Positions 16,213 through 24,841 of a DNA stretch of 64,000 nucleotides are shown in pieces. Source of the stretch: Companilactobacillus keshanensis. Lineage in GTDB: Bacteria > Bacillota > Bacilli > Lactobacillales > Lactobacillaceae. Below the pieces are notes generated by a model. It saw only the letters and a list, made by a program, of their open reading frames with translations. It did not search any database and was not told the origin of the DNA. The translations under genes and the position numbers were made by a program. Position 1 is the stretch's first letter; each line of letters opens with the position of its first letter. The stretch is taken from assembly GCF_003946205.1 (NCBI RefSeq), contig NZ_RHOS01000001.1:124001-188000 (forward strand), written 5' to 3'.

Positions 16213-17655
16213 ATGGGTGATAAGATCGATCTGAATACGTTATTGAATGGTAAGTCAGATCGAAAAAAAACGTTGGGATTATTTGACCTTTCCATCTTAG
16301 GGATCGGTGCCATCATCGGTACCGGTATCCTAGTTCTAACTGGGATCGTAGCCGCAACTGACGCTGGACCAGGAGTTATTTACTCCTTTCTGATCGCAGC
16401 TTTAGCAAGTGGATTGATCGGGTTATGTTATTCCGAATTGACAACTAGTATCCCAAATTCAGGTAGTGCTTATGTTTATGCCTGGGTAACTATTGGTCAA
16501 AAAATGGCCTTCTTTGCCGGTTGGACTTTGCTTGGAGTTTATATAACGACGACAGCTACAGTAGCTAATGGCTGGACGGGTTATGTTCACTCGTTCTTAC
16601 GGGAATTTGGTATCTTACTCCCTGATACTTTAATAAAGTCACCATTTAATGGTGGTATCGTAAATCTGCCTGCAATTATTATGATTTTACTAGTAACGCT
16701 GATGTTGACTCGCGGTACTAGCGAAAGTAAGGTTTTAAATAATATTCTAGTAATTGTTAAGTTAGCTATCATTCTCCTATTTATCTTTGTTAGTTTATCC
16801 GATGTCCAACCTAAGAATTGGTCTCCATTCTTACCTTACGGAACTACTGGTGTTTTTGCTGGTGCTTCAACTGTTTTCTTCGCCTTTTTAGGATTTGACG
16901 CTTTGGCCACCTCAGCTGAAGAAGTGAAAGACGTACAAAAAACACTTCCACGAGCTATCATCATTTCACTATTAGTATCGACCTTACTCTATGTAATAGT
17001 AAGTTTAGTAATGACTGGAGTTATGCATTATAAGAATCTCAATGTTCCTGAAGCTATGTCATTTGTTCTGATTGAAAATGGACACGGCGTAGCTGCACAA
17101 ATTGTTTCAGGTGGTGCTATTTTAGGTATTATCGCCGTGGTTCTGGCCTTCATCTACGCTTCATCCAACATCACTATGTCCATGAGCCGTGGTGGGTTCT
17201 TACCTAACAACCTAGCTACTTTAAACAAAAAAACCGGTAGCCCTAACAAAGCTTTATGGCTGATCGGAATTGTTGCATCAATCTGTGCCGGACTGTTAGA
17301 TATCAAGAACTTAGCGATTTTTGCAAACGTTGGTTCATTGTGTGTCTTCTTCCTGATATCCTTGATGGTTCTATTATTAAGAAGACAACATCCAGAGTTA
17401 AAACGTCCATTTAAAGTTCCTTTTGGAAGGATCATCCCTATTCTTTCAATGCTAGTTTGTGTATTTCTATTAGCCAACCTGCCGCTCAACGCTTGGTTAA
17501 ACTATTTCGGATGGTTAATTATCGGTTTATTAATGTACTTCTTCTATTCGAAAAAACATATTAAAATTGAGCTTGAAGATACAAGTAACTCAGGTAAAGG
17601 TGGTGATGCATCTGATATTGATAAAGACGATGACGACGACGCTTTACTGGATTAA
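16213..17655 (+). CDS. APC-family amino acid permease
   Basis: 480 residues with about 12 TM segments: GIGAIIGTGILVLTG (the unwound TM1 of APC carriers), YSELTTSIPNSGSAYVYAW and GFDALATSAEEVKDVQ. The C-terminal tail after residue about 455 is highly acidic (DIDKDDDDDALLD). It resembles cationic amino-acid transporter/YfnA-type permeases. The start is 2 nt after ald, with no separate promoter, so alanine or a similar small amino acid is the likely cargo. The ribosome site would lie inside the end of ald and is weak, consistent with translational coupling. Confidence 0.9.
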   Translation: MGDKIDLNTLLNGKSDRKKTLGLFDLSILGIGAIIGTGILVLTGIVAATDAGPGVIYSFLIAALASGLIGLCYSELTTSIPNSGSAYVYAWVTIGQKMAFFAGWTLLGVYITTTATVANGWTGYVHSFLREFGILLPDTLIKSPFNGGIVNLPAIIMILLVTLMLTRGTSESKVLNNILVIVKLAIILLFIFVSLSDVQPKNWSPFLPYGTTGVFAGASTVFFAFLGFDALATSAEEVKDVQKTLPRAIIISLLVSTLLYVIVSLVMTGVMHYKNLNVPEAMSFVLIENGHGVAAQIVSGGAILGIIAVVLAFIYASSNITMSMSRGGFLPNNLATLNKKTGSPNKALWLIGIVASICAGLLDIKNLAIFANVGSLCVFFLISLMVLLLRRQHPELKRPFKVPFGRIIPILSMLVCVFLLANLPLNAWLNYFGWLIIGLLMYFFYSKKHIKIELEDTSNSGKGGDASDIDKDDDDDALLD

Positions 17656-17704
17656 CCATTTCCTAGAATTTACCAGCTCTGCTGACACAAACTCGAAAAG
17701 AGTG

Positions 17705-17740
17705 AAAAATCCATAACATTCCCCTGTTATGGATTTTTTT
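17705..17740 (+). terminator. Terminator of the ald-permease operon
   Basis: AAAAATCCATAACA / TGTTATGGATTTTT, 14-bp perfect stem with a 6-nt loop, ending in a T tract. Confidence 0.88.
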
Positions 17741-17823
17741 TATTGTGAGAATTTGCAGATAAGGAATTGGGGATACTTCCATGCTATAATTTGTCTGTAA
17801 TGCTGAAAGCTTAGGAGGAAATT

Positions 17824-18252
17824 ATGTCGAGTAATGTGGCTCACTTAATTAAAGTCGCATCAAATGAAATATCGCGTAGCGTAAATAATTTTGCGGCTAA
17901 ATATGATCTCACCGGTACACAAGTTCAGATCATCGACTTTCTCACCCATATCCCTGAGAATAAAGAAACTTTTCAAAAGGATATCGAGACGGAGTTCAAT
18001 ATTCGACGTTCAACTGCTACTAATATTCTAAAGAATATGGAAAAGATCGACTTGATCAAACGTGAATCGGTCAAAAGTGATTCACGCCTTAAAAAAATCA
18101 TTATTTTGCCTAAAGCAAAAGACCTGCAAGATAAAATTGACTACTTTATGAAGGAAAACGACCAAAAGATCCTCTCAACTCTGGGGACCTTTGAACGTCG
18201 TGGCTTTCTGCACGCTCTACAAAAACTACCTGAAAAGCTAAAAAACAATTAA
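17824..18252 (+). CDS. MarR-family transcriptional regulator
   Basis: 142 residues: winged helix with LTGTQVQIIDFLTHIP, the recognition helix FNIRRSTATNILKNMEK and wing DLIKRESVKSDSRLKKI. AGGAGG precedes the ATG by 6 nt. An extended -10 (TGCTATAAT, 17782-17790) is its likely promoter. A nucleoside hydrolase follows 17 nt after the stop and is probably the cotranscribed target or partner; no operator palindrome was identified. Confidence 0.88.
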   Translation: MSSNVAHLIKVASNEISRSVNNFAAKYDLTGTQVQIIDFLTHIPENKETFQKDIETEFNIRRSTATNILKNMEKIDLIKRESVKSDSRLKKIIILPKAKDLQDKIDYFMKENDQKILSTLGTFERRGFLHALQKLPEKLKNN

Positions 18253-18269
18253 AGTGAGGTAATTAAGTA

Positions 18270-19208
18270 ATGACAAAAGTAATTATGGACTGTGATCCTG
18301 GTATTGATGACGCCATTGCATTGACCGTTCTATTAGCGCACCCCGAAAAGGCCGACCTAATTGGTGTAACTACTGTTGGTGGAAATGTTCAACTCGACTA
18401 CGTTACAGCGAACGCCAAAAAATTACTAACATTTTTAGGTTCAAATGCTGAATTGGCTTCTGGACAGGCAACTCCACTGATAAAAGAAATTGAAACTGCC
18501 AGTCAAGTCCATGGTAAAACTGGTATGGATGGATACGACTTCCCAGAAGACAGTAAAAATTATCCATTAACAAGTAATAACGCGGTTACGTACCTATACG
18601 ATCGTATTTCAAATTGTGACGAAAAAGTTACTATCGTCGCTACTGCACCACTAACTAATATTGCTTTGTTATTAAAGGTATTCCCAGAAGTTAAAGAAAA
18701 TATCGAACATATCTACGTTATGGGTGGTTCAACCCTGCAAGGAAATATCACATTGGCTGCTGAATTCAACGCTTATGTTGATCCGGAAGCTGCCAAAATA
18801 GTCTTTGAATCTGGTCTTCCAATTACCCTTTCAGGACTTAATCTTACTGAAAACAAAGCCTACATGACAATGGAAGAAATCGATCACATCAAAGATCTTG
18901 GGCATGTTGGTGTAATGGCTAGTTCAATCATGGAATTCTATTCCGCGGCTGAGCTCAAAAATGGTCACACTAAGATTCCAGTTCACGATGCCTGTGCTGT
19001 TATCAGTTTGATCGCACCTGAATTATTTACTAAAAGTGCAGAATATCCAATCACTGTCTCACTCACAAACGATGAATTCCGTGGTATGACTTATCCCGAC
19101 CGTCGTGTCTATGCTTCTAAAGAAAACAACATCAAAGTACTTGAAGATGTTGATCGCGAGGCCTTCGTTAAATATATCTTTGACTCACTTCAAAGCTATG
19201 AAAAATAA
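18270..19208 (+). CDS. Nucleoside hydrolase (inosine/uridine-preferring family)
   Basis: 312 residues. The N-terminal calcium-binding signature CDPGIDDA is intact, followed by GVTTVGGNV, HGKTGMDGYDFP, YVMGGS and the C-terminal catalytic HDACAV with a family-typical His. It cleaves ribonucleosides to base and ribose in salvage. The substrate range (purine versus pyrimidine) is not clear from the residues seen. Ribosome site GTGAGG is 11 nt upstream. Operon with marR; terminated at 19214-19255. Confidence 0.93.
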   Translation: MTKVIMDCDPGIDDAIALTVLLAHPEKADLIGVTTVGGNVQLDYVTANAKKLLTFLGSNAELASGQATPLIKEIETASQVHGKTGMDGYDFPEDSKNYPLTSNNAVTYLYDRISNCDEKVTIVATAPLTNIALLLKVFPEVKENIEHIYVMGGSTLQGNITLAAEFNAYVDPEAAKIVFESGLPITLSGLNLTENKAYMTMEEIDHIKDLGHVGVMASSIMEFYSAAELKNGHTKIPVHDACAVISLIAPELFTKSAEYPITVSLTNDEFRGMTYPDRRVYASKENNIKVLEDVDREAFVKYIFDSLQSYEK

Positions 19209-19213
19209 GCACT

Positions 19214-19255
19214 AAAAAAGTTCGTATCGAATTAAATTTCGGCACGAACTTTTTT
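19214..19255 (+). terminator. Terminator of marR-nucleoside hydrolase operon
   Basis: AAAAAAGTTCGT / ACGAACTTTTTT with a small inner CGAA/TTCG stem. The convergent Rrf2 gene ends inside this hairpin, so its stop and last codons form part of the structure. Confidence 0.78.
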
Positions 19256-19687
19256 ATTTTGGCGTAAATCTTTAATGCTATCGATAATATCTTGAATAGT
19301 CAGTTTAGACATTTCATCTTCAGCAGCCTGCTGAACTCTTCTATATGCTTCATCAAGTGTTTCCTGAATATTGGCACCAACCGGACAATCCATATTAGTC
19401 TTAGGATCAACATGCAGTAGATCATGATTAGTTTCAACAGCTTTAAAAACATCTAATAGTGTGATCATATCAGCTGATCTAGCCAATTTTGGTTTAGCAG
19501 AACCAACATGACTATCTAACAGACCAGCCTTTTTAAGATTTGCCATCAATTTACGAACCACGCTGGCATTTGCCTCAATACTTTGGGCAATATCATTACT
19601 GCTGATTCTCTCATCAGGAATAATATCAATATAAGCCAAAATATGAATTGCGTCGCTCAATTTATAAGAATATTTAATGATGGTCAC
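19232..19687 (-). CDS. Rrf2-family regulator (YwnA-like)
   Basis: About 150 residues: KYSYKLSDAIHILAYI, the DNA-binding helix SSNDIAQSIEANASVVRKLMANLKKAG, and a single Cys in DCPVGANIQ, as in YwnA-type Rrf2 proteins without the Fe-S cysteine triad. The start is uncertain: the GTG at 19687 has only 2 nt after the AGAGG ribosome site, whereas ATC or ATT one to two codons later would have better spacing. It follows the QorB-like reductase by 41 nt on the same strand. A palindrome inside that gene's promoter is a candidate operator, making this a likely autoregulated redox-responsive pair. Confidence 0.86.
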   Translation of the reverse strand: MTIIKYSYKLSDAIHILAYIDIIPDERISSNDIAQSIEANASVVRKLMANLKKAGLLDSHVGSAKPKLARSADMITLLDVFKAVETNHDLLHVDPKTNMDCPVGANIQETLDEAYRRVQQAAEDEMSKLTIQDIIDSIKDLRQNKKVRAEI

Positions 19688-19728
19688 TTCCTCTCTAAAT
19701 CGATACTCATACTATTATACCCAAAAGA

Positions 19729-20586
19729 CTAACGATTCAAAATTTCTTTGACTGCATCTGGAAGTGTTGTTAATTCATGTCCCAATATATCAGGAAGATC
19801 CGTTGATACAACATTTAATTCATTGTCACGCATCATTTCTTGCATGCCAACAAAAATATCGGCCGTGTCTTCATCAAATCCTGAATTGATCATACTTTGA
19901 CGATATTCATCGTCTGAAACACTCTTAAATTCAAAACTCTTACCTGTAACTTTTTTGACGGCTTGACCAAGTTCGGCATAAGTTACTGGTTTACCAGCAA
20001 ATTCATAGACATCTTTAGCGTTATCAAGTTCCATAACTTTAGCGGCACCAACAGCATATTCACGTTCCAAAGCAAACCCAATCTTACCCTCACCAGCAGC
20101 ATAAACAGCGTCTTGTCCAGCAGCACCAGCCTTAAGATAACTCATTTCATTTTCCAAATACCAAGCATTACGTAAGAATGAATACTTTATACCACTCTCT
20201 TTGATCATTTTTTCTGTAGCTTTATGATCTGATGATAAAGCGGACTTAGCATTATCGGCCTTAGCAAAACTAGTATAAGCAATGTAATTTATGCCAGATT
20301 CTTTAGCAGCTTCGACAACATTTCTATGTTGAGTTTCACGAGGAATTTCACCTCCAGGGACTGAAGAAATGAATAATAACTTGTCGATTCCTTTAAGTGC
20401 TTCTACTAGGTCATTTTTATCAGTATAGTCGGCTTGTTTAATATTGATTCCTGCTGGCAAAATCTTTTCAGCTTTTTCAGTATTTCTAACAATAGCAGTG
20501 ATATCACTAGCATTAATATTCTTTAATAGTTCCGGTATGGCGATTTGTCCAAAGTGACCAGTTGCAGCCGAGATTGCGTATTTCAT
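19729..20586 (-). CDS. NmrA-family NAD(P)-binding protein, QorB-like quinone reductase
   Basis: 285 residues: MKYAISAATGHFGQIAIPEL (nucleotide loop), AIVRNTEKA, ISSVPGGE, SFAKAD and a HKATE segment, matching the QorB/YtfG branch of NmrA-like SDRs. It would reduce quinones or sense NAD(P) redox state. GAGGG lies 9 nt before the ATG. It is the first gene of an operon with the Rrf2 regulator, transcribed from a near-consensus promoter whose spacer contains a palindrome. Confidence 0.82.
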   Translation of the reverse strand: MKYAISAATGHFGQIAIPELLKNINASDITAIVRNTEKAEKILPAGINIKQADYTDKNDLVEALKGIDKLLFISSVPGGEIPRETQHRNVVEAAKESGINYIAYTSFAKADNAKSALSSDHKATEKMIKESGIKYSFLRNAWYLENEMSYLKAGAAGQDAVYAAGEGKIGFALEREYAVGAAKVMELDNAKDVYEFAGKPVTYAELGQAVKKVTGKSFEFKSVSDDEYRQSMINSGFDEDTADIFVGMQEMMRDNELNVVSTDLPDILGHELTTLPDAVKEILNR

Positions 20587-20639
20587 ATTTATATACCCTC
20601 TTTTTTAGATTATGTGTTGTTTTATTAATTACAGGTATC

Positions 20640-20668
20640 ATCTTAACAGGCTGTTATTTTATTGTCAA
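20640..20668 (-). promoter_or_regulatory. Promoter of the qorB-like/rrf2 operon with palindromic operator
   Basis: Minus strand: TTGACA (20668-20663), 17-nt spacer, TAAGAT (20645-20640). TAACAG-G-CTGTTA (20644-20656), a perfect 13-bp palindrome, fills the spacer up to the -10; ACAGG recurs at 20631 and 20669. Binding here would repress transcription. Confidence 0.72.
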
Positions 20669-20684
20669 CAGGTAAAGATAAAAA

Positions 20685-20719
20685 AGAAGCTATTTCGTAT
20701 TGTTAACAAAATAGCTTCT
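20685..20719 (-). terminator. Terminator of the esterase-like lipoprotein gene
   Basis: AGAAGCTATTT / AAATAGCTTCT stem with a 13-nt loop and a minus-strand T-rich tail, immediately after the lipoprotein stop. Confidence 0.75.
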
Positions 20720-20730
20720 ATTAATTAACA

Positions 20731-21729
20731 TCATTTAGATTGATTATAGATCCAATCTCTTATTGATGGAATTGTGTATGCATAGTCGAATGATGCCATA
20801 TGTTCCATGGACTTATCTGATTTTTCCATAACCGTTCCTGACTTCCACGTAATAAAGTTGGCATTTTCATTCTGATTTAATAATTTATTAACTGCTGTAT
20901 TCTTAGCCTTGTCAGAAATAGTTGCATCCAACGTCACTGAAGTATAAGCTGTACCATATTTTTTCAACATTTTCTTTAAATCTTTTTGGCCCTTAGAGGC
21001 ACTGGAATCGCCACCGGCAGCAAGATAAATGAACTTCTGATTCTTGAGCTTTTCTAATTGTGACACGTCCCACTGTGATGAAGTGTAAAGTGTAGCAGCA
21101 AATAATTTAGGATAATGCGAATTAAGATAGAATAGTGTCATTCCTCCCATTGATTGGCCCGTAGCATATAGTCTTTTTTTATTGATACTATACTTTTTCT
21201 CCAATTTGTTTAAAAGATCTAAGTACGTCTGAACATTCTTCTTAACAACTGCTGAACCGGATTGTCCAAAACCACCTGAAATTGTTGAAGTATCAAATAC
21301 TGGTACTAAAACAAAACTAGCATGCTTCTTTTGTTCTGCCTTTGTTGCCCAAATACTACCCCCATATCCCTGTGTGACACCAGTAATAGTACTCTTACCG
21401 GTGACAGAATCATCATGAATGAAGGTCATCATTGGATATGATTTACTCTTACTGTAGTTTTTAGGAACATAAAGATTGTAGCGTAGCGTTACACCCGTCT
21501 TTTTATCTTTATATTCAAGCTGTTTAAACTCCGATTTAACTTCGCTTGTAACCTTTGTTAATGACGGATCAGATTTAGAGTCGTCCGTACTAGTTTTTTT
21601 GAAGGAGCTTGTAGTTTTTGAACTAGACGTTGATTTTGAAGACGAGCTAGCATCGCTCGATGAACAAGCAGTTACAGTAATTGCAAATATTGCTAATGAA
21701 ATTAATAGTAGCCATATCCTTTTTTTCAT
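20731..21729 (-). CDS. Alpha/beta-hydrolase lipoprotein (PHB-depolymerase/esterase-like)
   Basis: 332 residues. Lipobox VTAC near residue 22, then a Ser/Thr/Lys-rich linker to about residue 60. The hydrolase domain has the nucleophile elbow GQSMGGM (Ser near 193) and HMASFDYAY near the C-terminus supplying the His. Closest to the esterase/PHB depolymerase (COG4099-like) group, which acts on esters outside the cell. A GGAG ribosome site lies 8-9 nt before ATG. It has its own terminator. An AraC-type regulator is divergent upstream, across 259 nt, and may control it. Confidence 0.82.
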   Translation of the reverse strand: MKKRIWLLLISLAIFAITVTACSSSDASSSSKSTSSSKTTSSFKKTSTDDSKSDPSLTKVTSEVKSEFKQLEYKDKKTGVTLRYNLYVPKNYSKSKSYPMMTFIHDDSVTGKSTITGVTQGYGGSIWATKAEQKKHASFVLVPVFDTSTISGGFGQSGSAVVKKNVQTYLDLLNKLEKKYSINKKRLYATGQSMGGMTLFYLNSHYPKLFAATLYTSSQWDVSQLEKLKNQKFIYLAAGGDSSASKGQKDLKKMLKKYGTAYTSVTLDATISDKAKNTAVNKLLNQNENANFITWKSGTVMEKSDKSMEHMASFDYAYTIPSIRDWIYNQSK

Positions 21730-21988
21730 ACATATTCTCCAGCCTTTGATTTTATATTAATGTCATACCACTAGGAGCTTAAAATGAACTTAACTTATGT
21801 CAAAATAATTGCCGAATCGTCAACAAAATAATTTATTTTAAGCAATTGTTTCACATGGAACATATTGTATGATTAGCATCTTTGCAATACTAGATATAGT
21901 ATTTAGCTCGAAAATCTCTGAACGCATCTATCTAATATGGTGTATATTGGAATTGAATAATAATCTCATATAGAAGGACAATACTATT

Positions 21989-23065
21989 ATGCTCACTAAA
22001 ATGCCTTTCCTAAAAAAAATTTCACCAGTTCCATTTGCTCTATATCAAAGTAAGGTCTGCATCTTTGAACATGATATAAACGATACTATTTTCCTCAATA
22101 CTATCTCCGAAAAACTGTGGGATCAGGATAGATATAATGAAGTAAACGTTCTGAAACTCAGTTCTGATATTGTAGCCTCATCAAGATTTTCTGTCGACGA
22201 CAAATCTTATATGTTCGCCGTTACAGCTGAAGAAAGTAACACTTTGAATAGGCAGTTAAATGATATGGAAAAGTTTGTCGAAGTAGGTGTCGACTTTCTA
22301 AAAACACAAAAGATGAAAACTAATCTTATTAATCTTCCCCACTATATTGATCGTAAAAATTCTACAATTGATTTTAATCAAGACTTCAAAATGTATAACA
22401 TTGAAAACAAATTTCAGTTAGAGGAAATAGCTCTTCACGAATTGATCCGTGGAAATAAGCAAAATGTCCAATTATTATTTAATAAGCTCATCAATATCAA
22501 CACAACACCATTATCAAAAAGTCGCCTAACTTCTCAAAAATATCGTATTATTGGTTTGATAACATTGATCTCCCGAATGTGTATCCGTCAAAGCTGCCCC
22601 GTTGGCATAACTTTAAGACTATCTGATAAATTAACAGCTCAGTTAGATAAAATTCAAAATAGTGATGATATCAAACTTTTCATAGAATATCTTGCTGTGG
22701 AATACTACAGTTTACTGCGCAATAACGCCAAAAATTACAATTCAAAATGCATCAATGATGCAATAGAATTTATCAATATTAATATCTACAAGCCTTTGAA
22801 CAATGAAACTATCAGCAATTATCTCAATATGAATCCCAGCTATCTATCTTCACTTTTTAAACATGAAACCGGCATCCCTTTAAGAAAATTTATCATTGAT
22901 AAAAAGGTCGCTGAATCAAAATATTTATTAAGAAATACCTCTATGTCGATTTATGATATAGCAATGTCATTACATTTCAGTAATCAAAGTCACTTTACAA
23001 AATCCTTCAAAGAACGGACTGGTTTTACACCTAAGTATTATCAAGACGTTGTTAATTCTAAATAG
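21989..23065 (+). CDS. AraC-family transcriptional regulator
   Basis: 358 residues. The last 100 residues form the double helix-turn-helix of AraC proteins: INIYKPLNNETISNYLNMNPSYLSSLF, then DIAMSLHFSNQSHFTKSFKERTGFTPKYY. Residues 1-250 form an effector/dimerisation region that I do not recognise. AGAAGGA precedes the ATG. Divergent from the lipoprotein esterase; no binding site was identified in the 259-nt intergenic DNA. Confidence 0.88.
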   Translation: MLTKMPFLKKISPVPFALYQSKVCIFEHDINDTIFLNTISEKLWDQDRYNEVNVLKLSSDIVASSRFSVDDKSYMFAVTAEESNTLNRQLNDMEKFVEVGVDFLKTQKMKTNLINLPHYIDRKNSTIDFNQDFKMYNIENKFQLEEIALHELIRGNKQNVQLLFNKLININTTPLSKSRLTSQKYRIIGLITLISRMCIRQSCPVGITLRLSDKLTAQLDKIQNSDDIKLFIEYLAVEYYSLLRNNAKNYNSKCINDAIEFININIYKPLNNETISNYLNMNPSYLSSLFKHETGIPLRKFIIDKKVAESKYLLRNTSMSIYDIAMSLHFSNQSHFTKSFKERTGFTPKYYQDVVNSK

Positions 23066-23186
23066 AAATCCCGTCTCCAGAACTATATTCACCCGCCATG
23101 CGAAAGTACATAACTAAACTTTCATATTTGAGATCTAAAATACCTCATTAGTTTGGACATAAAATCCAAAATAATCAAACACAATT

Positions 23187-23492
23187 CTATATCACAGGTG
23201 TTGCTCTAAAGGCATTTTGAGACTTGTCCATAATCACTTGTTCATCAGTACCTGAATCAAGAATTGTATTCAATTTTGATTCATCTTCAACTACAACCGT
23301 TTTTACATACAATACCTTAGACTCTCCAGTGGTCAACAACGCATCGACTTGAGAATTGAATGCTGAATCACCGCTGCCAGAACTTGTTTCTGTTGCGATC
23401 ACATTGTTATTTGAAATATAGTTATGAGTTCCTGATATCAAATGCATAATGGTTGGAACTACATTCAATGGTCTCAAGAATTTTTTATCCAT
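23187..23492 (-). CDS. Small protein of unknown function (doubtful gene)
   Basis: 101 codons from ATG 23492. No family recognised; the middle is Ser/Gly-rich (ETSSGSGDSAFNS) and the C-terminal half has alternating beta-like stretches (VLYVKTVVVEDESK). A longer in-frame start at 23531 would fall inside the preceding terminator hairpin. No clear ribosome site or promoter was seen between that terminator and the start, so it may be a remnant. Confidence 0.35.
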   Translation of the reverse strand: MDKKFLRPLNVVPTIMHLISGTHNYISNNNVIATETSSGSGDSAFNSQVDALLTTGESKVLYVKTVVVEDESKLNTILDSGTDEQVIMDKSQNAFRATPVI

Positions 23493-23520
23493 TATTTCTG
23501 AAAAATGATTTCCATAACGA

Positions 23521-23567
23521 AAAAAAACCATATCACGCTTAAAACAAATTAAGCATGATATGGCTTT
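23521..23567. terminator. Terminator of the ABC-glycosyltransferase operon
   Basis: CCATATCACGCTTAA / TTAAGCATGATATGG, 15 pairs with one mismatch, with A and T tracts on both sides, so it can act in either direction. Confidence 0.82.
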
Positions 23568-23629
23568 TTTGATAATTTATTTAAATCCAATCATAATTTT
23601 TATTAACAATCAAATATCGTAGACGGTTT

Positions 23630-24841
23630 TTAATAATGACTACTTATTATTTCTTCAATTTGTTTGATCAAATGAGGCCAACTATTAGTCAAAACCGCCG
23701 ACTTAACTTCTTCTGTAAATTGTGGTTTCTCAACAGCTCCAGAAATTTGTTCTCGTAAAGCAGTTTCCAGTCTGTCATAAAAGGCCGGTAAATCTTCCTT
23801 TACTGGCTCATCTTGATTGATCAATCTTGGAAGATCCACATAACTGATGTAACCACTTTTATTAACGGTATCGCCCAATTGAGCTTGCAAGGCCGGAATA
23901 GTTGTAGCCACTACACGAAGATCACATGCCAGTGCTTCAATTGAAATCAATCCTATACCTTCATAATATGATGGTAATACAAAGACATCAGATTTTCTAA
24001 AGATATTCGCTAGTTTTGTCTGTTCTTGAAATCCACAAAATTTAATTTGTGGATTTTTTTGATATGGTTTCAATTTTTCTTGCGCGTATTCGTCCGCATT
24101 ACCAATCAAATTCAAAACCGCCTTAGGGTATTGTGAACTGATTCGATCAAATACTTTAGCCAACGCGAAGACGCCTTTAGCATCAGACATTTTTCCAGCA
24201 AAAACTAAATCAATCGTTTCTTTTTTAGGTTTAGGTGCAGGATAAAAAATATCAGAATCAAAACCACCACCAATAGTAGTGATTTTTTCAGCAGGAATAT
24301 GATAGATATCTTCAATTTGTGCAATTTCTGGATGGCTCAACGCAAATACATGCGTCAAATGATCCATCTTAGTCACATATTTTTTCAAAAGATCAGGATG
24401 TTGGTTTGCCTGACGGATATCAGTTCCATGGCAGAATGCATAAATTGGAATATTTTCTGTTTCCTGACAAACTAATGATGTTAAAAACCAGAGATGGTGC
24501 GTGATAATAATATCCGGTTTAAATATATCAATTGCTTGGTGAATTTTTTTGCGAAATACCCCTTGCCAATCAGCAATCATTTTCGGTGTCATTTCACCAT
24601 AAACTGTACTTTTATATGGCATAACGTCACTCATTCCAGGAAGTGAAAAATCACAATTTTCATTAGGGAATGAAACGGGAAACTGCTCATCCTCTGGCAG
24701 TACATCGTATCTAAAATCACCAAAGCGACCGTATATACAGGCTTGTTGATTATTGCCTTTTAGTCCCTTTATTACATTAGAGAAATAAACACCACTGCCG
24801 GTTTTTGATGGGAGCTGCGCTTGAACATGTAGTATTCTCAT
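23630..24841 (-). CDS. GT4-family glycosyltransferase
   Basis: 403 residues with the GT-B two-domain layout: N-terminal MRILHVQAQLPSKTGSGVYF, GTD and HLWF motifs; C-terminal VFAGKMSDAKGVFALAKVF, a nucleotide-sugar site VFVLPSYYEGIGLISIEALAC with the EGIGL..E (EX7E) pattern. It transfers a sugar from an activated donor to an unknown acceptor. Its ATG overlaps the ABC ATPase stop by 1 nt (TAATG) with GGAGG inside that gene, so it is the last gene of an ABC-transport operon, an unexpected pairing. Confidence 0.87.
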   Translation of the reverse strand: MRILHVQAQLPSKTGSGVYFSNVIKGLKGNNQQACIYGRFGDFRYDVLPEDEQFPVSFPNENCDFSLPGMSDVMPYKSTVYGEMTPKMIADWQGVFRKKIHQAIDIFKPDIIITHHLWFLTSLVCQETENIPIYAFCHGTDIRQANQHPDLLKKYVTKMDHLTHVFALSHPEIAQIEDIYHIPAEKITTIGGGFDSDIFYPAPKPKKETIDLVFAGKMSDAKGVFALAKVFDRISSQYPKAVLNLIGNADEYAQEKLKPYQKNPQIKFCGFQEQTKLANIFRKSDVFVLPSYYEGIGLISIEALACDLRVVATTIPALQAQLGDTVNKSGYISYVDLPRLINQDEPVKEDLPAFYDRLETALREQISGAVEKPQFTEEVKSAVLTNSWPHLIKQIEEIISSHY

